NCBI GenBank assembly: GCA_035622995.1
Contig: DASPUI010000221.1
Location: 1-11,151 of the forward strand
Length of the DNA stretch: 11,151 nt
From: DASPUI01 sp035622995
GTDB taxonomy: Bacteria; Verrucomicrobiota; Verrucomicrobiia; Chthoniobacterales; UBA10450
Direction of reading: 5' to 3'
A model generated the notes under the pieces. That model did not search any database and was not told the DNA's origin. It saw only the letters and a list, made by a program, of their open reading frames with translations. Below are positions 1 to 6,125 of the stretch, one piece after another; the stretch's first letter is position 1, and the number at the start of each line of letters is the position of its first letter. A program made the position numbers and the translations under genes.

Positions 1-82
1 TTTGATCTGCTCGCTCGCAGCCCTGATTCCGGCGTATTTCGCGGCCCGCCTCGATCCAGTGAAAGCCTTGCGTTACGAATAA
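1..82 (+). CDS. ABC transporter permease, FtsX/MacB type (C-terminal end only)
   Basis: Only the last 26 residues and a TAA stop (80-82) are present, read from base 2; the rest lies before the window. The tail is a hydrophobic helix, a Pro-Ala-x-x-Ala-Ala-Arg turn, then LDPVKALRYE. In FtsX-domain permeases of the MacB/LolC type, the last transmembrane helix ends in just this kind of 'AARLDPVEALRYE' sequence. Such permeases work with a separate ATPase to move lipoproteins, peptides or drugs across or out of the inner membrane. Which substrate applies cannot be told from this fragment. The gene converges on the minus-strand gene that ends at 143. Confidence 0.75.
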   Translation, partial: LICSLAALIPAYFAARLDPVKALRYE

Positions 83-88
83 GAGATT

Positions 89-142
89 GTGGCGGTCGCT
101 CTGGGAACTGCCTGGATCAATCGCAGGCAACACGCCCGCCAC
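89..142. terminator. Nested hairpin between convergent genes, possible bidirectional terminator
   Basis: The gap between two convergent stop codons holds two nested perfect inverted repeats. The outer one is GTGGCGG (89-95) with CCGCCAC (136-142). The inner one is TGCCTG (109-114) with CAGGCA (124-129), with a 9-nt loop. The outer arm directly touches the stop codon of the minus-strand gene. No T-tract follows on either strand, so it is not a textbook Rho-independent terminator. Position and symmetry are the main support. Confidence 0.35.
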
Positions 143-655
143 TTACAGCTCAGAAAAAATCTCTAACGCGCGAAAAGCGTAATGGTACCCGCCGGGCCAT
201 TCGCTTTGCCGCGGACCCGCGACATTCATGATACTGACCTTTTGTTTGCGAACAAAATCGGCAATCACTGCTCCGGCTTCATCTGCCGGCTTCTCCCGGC
301 CATCAATCACGATATGCGGACGATCTAATTGCTCGCAGCATTGAACGGTAAATTTAGTCCCTCCGCGCAGTTCGTCGCAATAAATCACAACGGTGCCGTC
401 CGAATCCCGCACATTTTGCATAGTTCGGTCTGCGAAACTCCCCTGCTTCAATTCTTTCAACGGATAACGCTCCGGAATTTTCCCGAGTTCGTCCAGCCGT
501 CCCGCCGGACACCAACCACCGCATTCGATTCCCTGTTTCAGCGCCACATCGAGCGCTGCGCGATCCACGCCGGTTTGACCACCGGAAATAATTTTCAGAT
601 TGCGTTTTGTGCAGCCGCCGCTCTGCCGGCGGCGGAATCGGGACTGATCAGTCAT
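143..655 (-). CDS. Putative molybdenum carrier protein (MoCo_carrier / cpYpsA-like, SLOG superfamily)
   Basis: The 170-residue product matches the small Rossmann-like family annotated 'putative molybdenum carrier' (PF12694), which belongs to the SLOG nucleotide-binding superfamily. Visible motifs in order are SGGQTGVDRAALD (24-36), GGWCPAGR followed by E, G and IPERYPL (46-66), RTMQNVRDSDGTVV (77-90), GGTKFT (98-103) and NVAGPR (144-149). The glycine-rich N-terminal loop and the GGT motif are the expected ligand-binding elements. The family's true ligand and role are poorly established, and the name comes from homology to cofactor carriers. The start is ATG at 653-655. Its first 20 residues (many Arg, Gln, Ser) look unlike the family, which usually begins just before the SGGQTG strand, but no better start codon exists. 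The gene follows the YhhQ-like gene by 26 bp and is the last of the minus-strand series. No molybdopterin gene is visible nearby. Confidence 0.8.
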   Translation of the reverse strand: MTDQSRFRRRQSGGCTKRNLKIISGGQTGVDRAALDVALKQGIECGGWCPAGRLDELGKIPERYPLKELKQGSFADRTMQNVRDSDGTVVIYCDELRGGTKFTVQCCEQLDRPHIVIDGREKPADEAGAVIADFVRKQKVSIMNVAGPRQSEWPGGYHYAFRALEIFSEL

Positions 656-676
656 TTCTTTCGCTTCGCAAAGAAA
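655..676 (-). promoter_or_regulatory. Hairpin over the start region of the MoCo-carrier-like gene
   Basis: On the minus strand TTTCTTT (676-670) pairs perfectly with AAAGAAA (661-655) around an 8-nt loop. The downstream arm contains the only purine-rich, ribosome-site-like stretch and the A of the ATG. If it forms in mRNA it could limit translation initiation. The arms are AT-only and the stem is short, so this is weak evidence. Confidence 0.2.
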
Positions 677-681
677 AGCGG

Positions 682-1428
682 CTATAAACCTTCAGAGATG
701 ATCTCACGACTGCGCGCAAATGGATTGAAGTTTGTGCCGCGATCGTAAACGTCGATTCCTTCGGCGCGCTTCAAACTATTCACGATCCAATACGTGATCG
801 GCGTCGCCACCACTTCGTAAATTACTTTGAACCAGTAACCCCAGAAAATGAGGCTGCCGATTGTTGACCATGATTCGCGGCCGACAAACGCGATCAAAAT
901 CACCGTGGTCGTATCGACGAACTGGCCGGTAACGGTCGAACCAACGGTGCGGGTCCAGAGCCATTTGCCGTTCGTCCAAAGCTTCATCCTAGCGAGCGTG
1001 TAGGAATTGGTGAATTCGCCTAACCAAAACGCCACCAGGCTCGCGACGACGAATCGCGGCACAACGTAAAAAACCGATTCGAAGGCTTTCTGGTTCGTCC
1101 ATTCCGGCGCAGCCGGAAACCAAACTACGAACACCCCGACGAGCGTGAGCAAAATATTTGAGAAAAATGCGATCCAGATCGCGCGCCGGGATGCTCCATA
1201 ACCATAAACTTCGGTGAAGACGTCGGCGAAAATATAGGTCAGTGGAAAAAGCAGTTGCGCACCACTCACCCGAGCCACATGCCCGAAAACGTGAACGAAT
1301 GGAATGATGCAGATTTTTTGGCCGACCAGGTTCGAGATCAACAAAATGACCACGAAAATGTGGACGAGCAGATCGTAAAACCGAAAACTGCTCAGCCGCG
1401 CGTTGCGCGCAATGAGTCGGCGAATCAT
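682..1428 (-). CDS. Queuosine precursor transporter, YhhQ/DUF165 family
   Basis: This 248-residue integral membrane protein matches the Vut_1/DUF165 (YhhQ) family, whose E. coli member imports the queuosine precursors preQ0 and preQ1 for tRNA modification. About six hydrophobic segments are visible, near residues 19-37, 55-72, 83-104, 123-139, 166-184 and 190-216. Family motifs are PLTYIFADVFTEVYGYG (62-78), LWTNGKWLWTRTVGSTVTGQ (150-169) followed by FVDTTT, and FKVIYEVVATPITY (200-213). The N-terminus is basic and the C-terminus polar, as is usual. The ATG at 1426-1428 lies 9 bp after the stop of the cupin gene upstream, so the two are probably co-transcribed. No preQ1-riboswitch-like element is recognisable in the short gap, and no queuosine-synthesis gene is in the window. 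The family call is firm. The exact substrate is inferred from the E. coli homologue. Confidence 0.9.
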   Translation of the reverse strand: MIRRLIARNARLSSFRFYDLLVHIFVVILLISNLVGQKICIIPFVHVFGHVARVSGAQLLFPLTYIFADVFTEVYGYGASRRAIWIAFFSNILLTLVGVFVVWFPAAPEWTNQKAFESVFYVVPRFVVASLVAFWLGEFTNSYTLARMKLWTNGKWLWTRTVGSTVTGQFVDTTTVILIAFVGRESWSTIGSLIFWGYWFKVIYEVVATPITYWIVNSLKRAEGIDVYDRGTNFNPFARSREIISEGL

Positions 1429-1437
1429 AGTGGTTGA

Positions 1438-1821
1438 CTAGTCGCCAGTTGGAATAATGTCGGCTCGCTCAACCATCAAAATAACAGCGCGCTCCGGCGC
1501 GCGCGTCCGATGCCGAACCCCGCGCGGCACAACGAAGCCCTGTTTCGGCGCGAGATCGACGACCCGATCTTCAAGATCAACAAAAAAATGACCATCCAGA
1601 ACGAAAAAGAATTCGTCGATTTCATTGTGCTCGTGCCAGTGATACTCGCCTTCAATCACAGCCATCCTGACGACTGATTCGTTCACTTTACACAGCGTCT
1701 GATTGTACCATTTGTCGGTGCACGCGTCGGCGAGCTTCTGAACATCGATTAGCTCCAACGGGCCATGCAAAATATTGAGAAATGTTTTGTACGGAAAATC
1801 CTGAGGTTTGCTCGCGCTCAT
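1438..1821 (-). CDS. Single-domain cupin protein (third of three cupins)
   Basis: The 127-residue product is a small metal-binding cupin. Motif 1 runs from G58 to G77 with His63, His65 and Glu70 as expected metal ligands (HEH, then IDE). Motif 2 is GFVVPRGVRH (95-104) with His104 as the fourth ligand. The spacing matches the classic G-X5-HXH-X3-4-E-X6-G and PXGXXH pattern closely. The N-terminal 40 residues are helical and include a region rich in Leu, Lys and Asp. It differs clearly from the two cupins upstream, which share a separate architecture, so it is not a third tandem copy. Start is ATG (1819-1821) with no obvious Shine-Dalgarno sequence. Cupins of this size include isomerases, dioxygenases and sugar-binding proteins, and nothing here identifies a substrate. 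It lies 63 bp after the second cupin and 9 bp before the YhhQ-like gene. Confidence 0.85.
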   Translation of the reverse strand: MSASKPQDFPYKTFLNILHGPLELIDVQKLADACTDKWYNQTLCKVNESVVRMAVIEGEYHWHEHNEIDEFFFVLDGHFFVDLEDRVVDLAPKQGFVVPRGVRHRTRAPERAVILMVERADIIPTGD

Positions 1822-1830
1822 AACTAGACA

Positions 1831-1877
1831 GGATTAACTCGATTCTAAGAATTAAAATTAGAAAAATTTCTTAATCC
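1831..1877. repeat. Nested AT-rich inverted repeat between the second and third cupin genes
   Basis: GGATTAA (1831-1837) pairs exactly with TTAATCC (1871-1877). Inside, TTCTAA (1843-1848) pairs with TTAGAA (1858-1863), and AAGAA (1847-1851) can alternatively pair with TTCTT (1868-1872). The whole 63-bp gap is unusually AT-rich compared with its neighbours. It could be an operator, a weak terminator after the second cupin, or an attenuator ahead of the third. The sequence alone does not decide. Confidence 0.4.
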
Positions 1878-1884
1878 CGTCGAA

Positions 1885-2373
1885 TTACTCTTCCCCGTCA
1901 AAGTAATCGGTCTCGCCGTTTTTGATCACGACGCGATCGGCCGCCGACGATTTGTTCACCTTCCATTTGCCACTGTCGGGATAATAGCCCGATTCGCCGA
2001 TCGGATTATCGGCGATGACATAATAAACAAGTTCGACATCTCCGGAGTTGGTAATCTGGTGTGGCTCGTTAGGCCCAAAGATGAATGCGTCACCTGCCAC
2101 GACATCAGTGTTTCCGTCTTTATCGCGCACGCTGCCGTTGCCGCTCACGATCAAATACATTTCCCATTGCGCGGAGTGCGCGTGAAACGGAAAATTGGAT
2201 TTGCCTGGAGGCATGCGGCTTAATTCCAGATCGAACGGCCACCGTTTCGCGAGGTCGAGGGAACTGGGGTCACGCCCGAGGGCTTCCGAGATTCCAGTGA
2301 ACGCGACCACGTACTTGCCTCGCGGCGATTTCCACGGCTCTTCCTTGATCTCGTTGATGTTGACCTTTTTCAC
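1885..2373 (-). CDS. Cupin protein, paralogue of the preceding cupin (GTG start)
   Basis: A 162-residue cupin. Motif 1 is centred on HAH (64-66) with Glu71, and motif 2 is FGPNEPH (99-105) with His105, giving a 3-His/1-Glu metal site. Conserved blocks outside the core are LAKRWPFDL (41-49), YYVIADNP (117-124), YYPDSGKW (130-137) and the C-terminal DYFDGEE. The start is chosen as GTG at 2371-2373. From there the protein aligns without gaps to its upstream paralogue for 140 residues, with 84 identities by hand count. Its VKKVNINEI start matches the paralogue's MRKVNLKDI. A TTG three codons earlier (2380-2382) would add three residues that the paralogue lacks. It lies 63 bp after that paralogue, so an old tandem duplication is the simplest history. 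Its substrate is unknown. No signal peptide is visible, so it is probably cytoplasmic. Confidence 0.87.
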   Translation of the reverse strand: MKKVNINEIKEEPWKSPRGKYVVAFTGISEALGRDPSSLDLAKRWPFDLELSRMPPGKSNFPFHAHSAQWEMYLIVSGNGSVRDKDGNTDVVAGDAFIFGPNEPHQITNSGDVELVYYVIADNPIGESGYYPDSGKWKVNKSSAADRVVIKNGETDYFDGEE

Positions 2374-2375
2374 GC

Positions 2376-2403
2376 CTCTCAATTAAACGACCCGTTTGGA
2401 GAG
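2376..2403 (-). promoter_or_regulatory. Hairpin abutting the GTG start of the second cupin
   Basis: CTCTC (2376-2380) pairs with GAGAG (2399-2403), and AAACG (2385-2389) pairs with CGTTT (2393-2397) around a 3-nt loop. On the minus strand a run of seven T (from the A-tract just past 2403) precedes the stem. The downstream arm contains GAGAGG, the only Shine-Dalgarno-like sequence, ending one base before the GTG. Such a stem could hide the ribosome site or end transcripts from the upstream cupin, but the T-run lies on the wrong side for a terminator on this strand. Confidence 0.35.
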
Positions 2404-2436
2404 AAAAAAATCCTTTGGATCGATTCTCGCGGATTA

Positions 2437-2922
2437 TTACTCTTCTCCATCGAAATAATCGGCTTCTTTGCCCGTCACAATTCTTTCTTCGCCGCCTTCG
2501 GTCCCAACTGCGAACTTGCCACTGTCGGGATAAAAACAGGAATCGCCACGCGGATTATCCGCGATCACGTAATAAACGAAGTCTTCTTCGCCGGCGTTGG
2601 CGAGCTGATGCGCTTCGCCCGGTCCGAAGAAAAACGCATCCCCGGCTCCGACTTCGGTCCAGCCATTCTTGTCCCGAACTTTTCCGCGACCGGACACCAC
2701 CAGATACATCTCCGATTCGCTCGAGTGCGAATGATACGGACAAAGCGACTTTCCGTTTGGAATGCTGACCAGTGCGAGATCGAACGGCCACCGCTTCGCT
2801 AAATCGAGCGATTCCGGCTCGCGCCCCAGCGCCACAGAAATATTTTTTGATCGCCGCCCAAATTTTCCCTTGGGCGACTTTCGCTCCTGCTCCGCAATGT
2901 CTTTCAAGTTTACTTTGCGCAT
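2437..2922 (-). CDS. Cupin protein, first of a tandem paralogous pair
   Basis: This 161-residue cupin begins with ATG at 2920-2922. Metal-site residues are His64 and His66 (YHSH), Glu71 and His105 (FGPGEAH). It shares LAKRWPFDL, EMYL-V-SG, VRDK-G, AGDAF-FGP-E-HQ, VYYVIADNP, YPDSGK and the DYFDGEE end with the next gene downstream, at about 60% identity over the first 140 residues. Divergence is concentrated at residues 21-27 and in the linker from 138 to 154. The core resembles cytoplasmic single-domain cupins annotated only as 'cupin domain-containing protein', and no reaction can be assigned. A GAGG lies about 20 bases upstream, too far for a good ribosome site. The gene starts 42 bp after the propeller gene ends, so it may be co-transcribed with it. 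Confidence 0.87.
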   Translation of the reverse strand: MRKVNLKDIAEQERKSPKGKFGRRSKNISVALGREPESLDLAKRWPFDLALVSIPNGKSLCPYHSHSSESEMYLVVSGRGKVRDKNGWTEVGAGDAFFFGPGEAHQLANAGEEDFVYYVIADNPRGDSCFYPDSGKFAVGTEGGEERIVTGKEADYFDGEE

Positions 2923-2964
2923 AACATCAACATTTTCCGTTTCCTCAGCGATTTTGTTTAGAAT

Positions 2965-3915
2965 TCATTTTGGCGCAGGGAAAATGACAAGAGTCAAGTC
3001 GCCGAGGCGGCGGCTGCAAAGAATTTTCGTTCCGTCCGGCGACCATCTCGGATTTACGAACTCACCTGCGGCATCGGTAAGTTGCCGTGCGTCGGTTCCG
3101 TCGCGGTTCATCACGAAAAGTTGAAACCGATCGTTCACACGACGTGAAAAAACGACGCGCTTGCCATCGGATGACCAGGCCGGCCAGCCATCGATATTAC
3201 CTTCACCGGAAATGTTGTGATCGTTCGAACCATCTGCGTTCATGGTGAAAATCTGCGACAATGCGCCATTGATCCGTCGATGCAAGATCGACGTCCCGTC
3301 CGGCGAGAATGACGCGTAGGTAAAACCGCCGCCGGTCGTGATTCGTTCTAAATCTGTGCCGTCCGGACGAAGCGTAGCCAAATCCATTTTCTTGTCGATC
3401 TGTTCGCCGATCACTTTGTTGTCGCTCGGCACATTTATTCCATCGGCCGCGGTCGCGCCGGAAAAATGTGTGGTGTTAAAAAGAACGCGTGTGCTGTCGG
3501 GCGACCATGTCGGATGAATGTTCTCCGCGTTTCCTTTCGTCAGCTGTCGCACGTCAGTTCCGTCGGCGTTCATCACAAATATCTGCGAGACGCCGTCACG
3601 TATCGAAACAAATGCGATTTTCTTTCCGTCCGGGGACCAGCTTGGCGAATCGTCCTCCGTGTCGCCGCTTGTAAGCTGGCGCATGTCGCTGCCGTGGTTA
3701 GAACTGTTCGCATCCATTACGTGCACCTTCATTCCACCATGACGACTTGAGATTAGAACGATCTGCTTGCCATTCGGCGACCAGGACGCTTCGTAATCGA
3801 CAACCCAGGTGAACGATTGAAATCGTTTAATCGGAAAATCGTCGGCCGCCACGACCGTCCAGCTGGCACCAACCAGAACAAGCGTGACGGCCGCAAATTT
3901 TACAGAATTGTTCAC
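2965..3915 (-). CDS. Secreted TolB-like beta-propeller protein (WD40-like/PD40 repeats)
   Basis: A protein of about 316 residues with a Sec signal peptide followed by six WD40-like (PD40) repeats. Counting from the GTG at 3913-3915, the N-terminus is MNNSVK, then a hydrophobic core (AAVTLVLVGASWTVV) and an AA/DD cleavage site near residue 24. The repeats are marked by SWSPNGK, SWSPDGK, TWSPDST, SFSPDGT, AWSSDGK and RWSPDGT, most followed by a 'F-MNADGTD-RQLT' strand, as in TolB and the propeller of DPP-IV-like peptidases. No catalytic domain follows, so it probably binds protein or polysaccharide in the periplasm or outside. A GTG 18 bases earlier (3931-3933) would overlap the LigD gene by 13 bp and add a hydrophilic segment before the signal peptide. 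I prefer 3915, which leaves a 5-bp gap. Coupling to the LigD gene is likely transcriptional only. Confidence 0.85.
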   Translation of the reverse strand: MNNSVKFAAVTLVLVGASWTVVAADDFPIKRFQSFTWVVDYEASWSPNGKQIVLISSRHGGMKVHVMDANSSNHGSDMRQLTSGDTEDDSPSWSPDGKKIAFVSIRDGVSQIFVMNADGTDVRQLTKGNAENIHPTWSPDSTRVLFNTTHFSGATAADGINVPSDNKVIGEQIDKKMDLATLRPDGTDLERITTGGGFTYASFSPDGTSILHRRINGALSQIFTMNADGSNDHNISGEGNIDGWPAWSSDGKRVVFSRRVNDRFQLFVMNRDGTDARQLTDAAGEFVNPRWSPDGTKILCSRRLGDLTLVIFPAPK

Positions 3916-3920
3916 TAATC

Positions 3921-4838
3921 TTACAGCTTCCACTTCTTCGGCAGGCTTTGTTTTAGTTTTTCGACCGGTGCGAAGAGGTCACCGCTCCTTTCGACCCGGG
4001 CCAGGACTTGGTCAGAGCGAAATTTTAGGAGGTCGGCTTTTTTCTTTTTCAGACAGTTCTCGACTTCATCCCACATGACGGGGGTCGAAACGGTTGGCTC
4101 TTCTTTTGCGCGCAGCGAATAGACACAAATGGTCGTCTTATGTTCGTCGTTCTGGCTCCAATCAACGAAAACTTTTCCTTTCCGCACGGATTTCGACATA
4201 TTCGAGGTCACCAGATTGCCATGTTCCTGTTCCAAGAGCTGACCAAAAGCGCGCGCCAGGTCTTTTGTCTGATCGAATGTGACTGCCGTGTTAAGCGGCA
4301 CGTAAATCTGCAATCCTTTGGAGCCGCTGGTTTTGGCGAACGATTTCAGCTTCAGCTTGCCTAACAAATCGCGCAGCCAAAGGCCTACCTGGCAGCATTG
4401 CACGATGTCCGCCGGCGTGCCGGGATCGAGATCAAACACCATCAATGTCGGCCGCGTGACATCCTTTTTCCGCGCAAGCGAAGTGTGAAGTTCGAGATCG
4501 GCAAGATTGGCCGCCCAAACGAGCGTCGGCAAATCCTGCGCGAGACAATAATTCATATAGCGATTATTGCCTTCGCTCCAAACTTTCGCCGTCTTTACCC
4601 ACTTTGGCCGATGGGTGGGACAATTTTTTTCATAAAAAAATTCCCCGTCCACGCCATTCGGATAACGTTTCATGGTTAACGGGCGATCTTTGAGATGTGG
4701 CAAAAGCACCGGGGCGATCCGGACATAGTAATCGATCACCTGTCCTTTGGTGAATCCGGCTCTTGGATAAAGCACTTTGTCGAGGTTCGAGACGGAAAGC
4801 TTTTTGCCGCTGACCACCAGTTCTGCTTTTTCAGACAT
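3921..4838 (-). CDS. Stand-alone LigD-type polymerase/primase domain (NHEJ)
   Basis: The 305-residue product is the polymerase (archaeo-eukaryotic primase fold) domain of bacterial DNA ligase D, which adds nucleotides to broken ends during Ku-dependent end joining. It starts with LSVSNLDKVLYP (14-25). Motifs are LTMKRYPNG (54-62), the metal-binding FDLDP with Asp136 and Asp138, SGSKGLQIYVPL (171-182) and VFVDWSQN with Asp226. Length is typical for a free-standing Pol domain; the ATP-dependent ligase and phosphoesterase domains are absent. The usual His of the SGGKGLH motif is Gln177. From memory, many stand-alone relatives also have Gln here, so this is probably a subfamily trait and not damage. 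No ku or ligase gene is in the window. Start ATG (4836-4838) lacks a clear ribosome site and is preceded by a short repeat array. Confidence 0.92.
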   Translation of the reverse strand: MSEKAELVVSGKKLSVSNLDKVLYPRAGFTKGQVIDYYVRIAPVLLPHLKDRPLTMKRYPNGVDGEFFYEKNCPTHRPKWVKTAKVWSEGNNRYMNYCLAQDLPTLVWAANLADLELHTSLARKKDVTRPTLMVFDLDPGTPADIVQCCQVGLWLRDLLGKLKLKSFAKTSGSKGLQIYVPLNTAVTFDQTKDLARAFGQLLEQEHGNLVTSNMSKSVRKGKVFVDWSQNDEHKTTICVYSLRAKEEPTVSTPVMWDEVENCLKKKKADLLKFRSDQVLARVERSGDLFAPVEKLKQSLPKKWKL

Positions 4839-4851
4839 TTTTCTGAATCCA

Positions 4852-4880
4852 CAGATTACGCAGATTTTCGCAGATTAAAG
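4852..4880. repeat. Three tandem CAGATT units upstream of the LigD gene
   Basis: CAGATT occurs at 4852, 4861 and 4871, each followed by a short linker (ACG, TTCG, AAAG), giving a 9-10 bp period. The segment sits in the 88-bp gap between lpxK and the LigD gene, starting 14 bases upstream of the LigD ATG. The minus-strand reading (AATCTGCG, then TAATCTGTGG) resembles a dispersed intergenic repeat that I recall from several phyla. A 10-bp period would place units on one face of the helix, but no function is shown. Confidence 0.55.
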
Positions 4881-4926
4881 AAAATCTCTGTTCAAAAAGT
4901 CTGAGTCGAAAGTGTGAAATCTTGGA

Positions 4927-6117
4927 CTAAGCAAAGAAACGCTCGGGCGAGAGCATTGGCTGCGGCTTACAAATTCGCGCAACGCAATGTTCCCAGCTTT
5001 CGTGTCCGCTCACGATTTCGATTTCGACGCGTAAAAAATAAATTGGTACTTTAATGTCTGATTCGGGCAGGCGCGGCATTCGGACCGCGTCCTTTTCGGT
5101 CGTGAGAATCATTTCCAAATCGCGCCGAGTGCATCGTCCGATGAAGCTTTGGAGCTCGGCTTCGGTGTAATAGTGATGGTCGATGTAGCGCTTGGCGAGA
5201 TCGACCCGGGCGCCGAGCCTCTTGAGCGCATCCTCGAAACTTTCCGGCGCGGCGATCCCACAAATCGATCCGATAAAAGTGTCGCGCAACCGTTCCAGCG
5301 GAAGCTGTTCGCCGGTGAAGATGTTTTGCAAAAAAAGGGGCTTGTGCGCGCACTCAATGATTTCCGCCGTGCGATTGTAAAGCCGGATTCGTTCGATCAA
5401 AGCGTCATTAGGCTGACCGCTGTTTTTGGTAATGAAAATGTAGCTGGCGCGGCGCAGATTTCGCGGCGGTTCGCGCAATGTTCCGCGTGGCAGCAGGAAT
5501 TCGTTTCCAAACGGAGCCTGTCGATCCACCAGCACGATGTCGAGCCGGTGTTTCAAGTGAAGGTATTGCAAACCGTCATCGAGCAACAGCGTATCGACTT
5601 TCCATTTATCGATTGCGAAGCGGCCGCTTTTGACGCGGTCCTTATCGACCAGCACAACCACGTTTTTCAAGTTGTGCGCGAGCATATACGGCTCATCACC
5701 GGCCGTGAGCGAATCGAGCAGGATCGATTTTCCATCTGACACGATGCGTGGCGGTTCGACATTTCGGTCGAGCAAACGATCCAGCAATGTGCGCTTGCGC
5801 GGAACGCTCTTGTAGCCGCGGCTGAGAATTGCGACGCGCCGCCCGCCCGCCTGCAAGGCACGCCCGAATTTTTCCACCACCGGCGTTTTTCCGGTGCCTC
5901 CGACGGTTAGATTTCCGATGCTGATCACGAGGCAACCAAGCGAATGCTCCCGCCAAATGCGTTTTCGATAAAGCCAGAGTCGAAACTGCACGATCCGTTC
6001 ATAAACAAATGAAAGAGCGCGGAGCAGAGCGCGCAGAATTGCGGCACGAAATCCACGGCGACGCTCAAGCACAACGTCGATGCCAAACTGTTCGAGAGCT
6101 TCAAGACGGCGGCCCAT
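4927..6117 (-). CDS. lpxK: Tetraacyldisaccharide 4'-kinase LpxK
   Basis: LpxK phosphorylates the 4' position of the tetraacyldisaccharide 1-phosphate to make lipid IVA, at the cytoplasmic face of the inner membrane. The 396-residue protein has an N-terminal hydrophobic/amphipathic helix (about 24-40), the P-loop GNLTVGGTGKTP (68-79), a GDEP motif (140-143), DDGLQY (180-185), LLPRGTLREP (208-217), DHHYYTEAEL (313-322) and LTTEKDAVRMP (338-348). All match the family in order. The reading frame is open up to 6249, but the extra 44 residues would overlap the thrB gene in another frame and have no LpxK similarity. ATG at 6115-6117 is therefore chosen, 8 bp after the thrB stop. The last residue of DDGLQH is Tyr here, which is not a known catalytic position. 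It implies the organism makes lipid A. Other lpx genes are not in the window. Confidence 0.95.
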   Translation of the reverse strand: MGRRLEALEQFGIDVVLERRRGFRAAILRALLRALSFVYERIVQFRLWLYRKRIWREHSLGCLVISIGNLTVGGTGKTPVVEKFGRALQAGGRRVAILSRGYKSVPRKRTLLDRLLDRNVEPPRIVSDGKSILLDSLTAGDEPYMLAHNLKNVVVLVDKDRVKSGRFAIDKWKVDTLLLDDGLQYLHLKHRLDIVLVDRQAPFGNEFLLPRGTLREPPRNLRRASYIFITKNSGQPNDALIERIRLYNRTAEIIECAHKPLFLQNIFTGEQLPLERLRDTFIGSICGIAAPESFEDALKRLGARVDLAKRYIDHHYYTEAELQSFIGRCTRRDLEMILTTEKDAVRMPRLPESDIKVPIYFLRVEIEIVSGHESWEHCVARICKPQPMLSPERFFA

Positions 6118-6125
6118 TGGAATGT

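Noticed and set aside
329..748. Open frame of 139 codons on the plus strand
   Set aside because: Antisense to the MoCo-carrier-like gene and the end of the YhhQ-like gene; no domain.
1429..1437. Possible preQ1 riboswitch before the YhhQ-like gene
   Set aside because: Only 9 bases separate it from the cupin stop and nothing there can form the aptamer.
2965..3915. Recurring DNA words such as GTCCGG-GACCA, which might suggest a CRISPR or DNA repeat
   Set aside because: They encode the SPDG motif of the propeller repeats at irregular protein-repeat spacing and are explained by the gene.
3921..4838. Gln177 as a sign of an inactivated polymerase
   Set aside because: All catalytic Asp residues are intact and, from memory, stand-alone relatives commonly carry Gln here.
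5149..5739. Open frame of 196 codons on the plus strand
   Set aside because: Antisense to the conserved core of lpxK; no recognisable motif.
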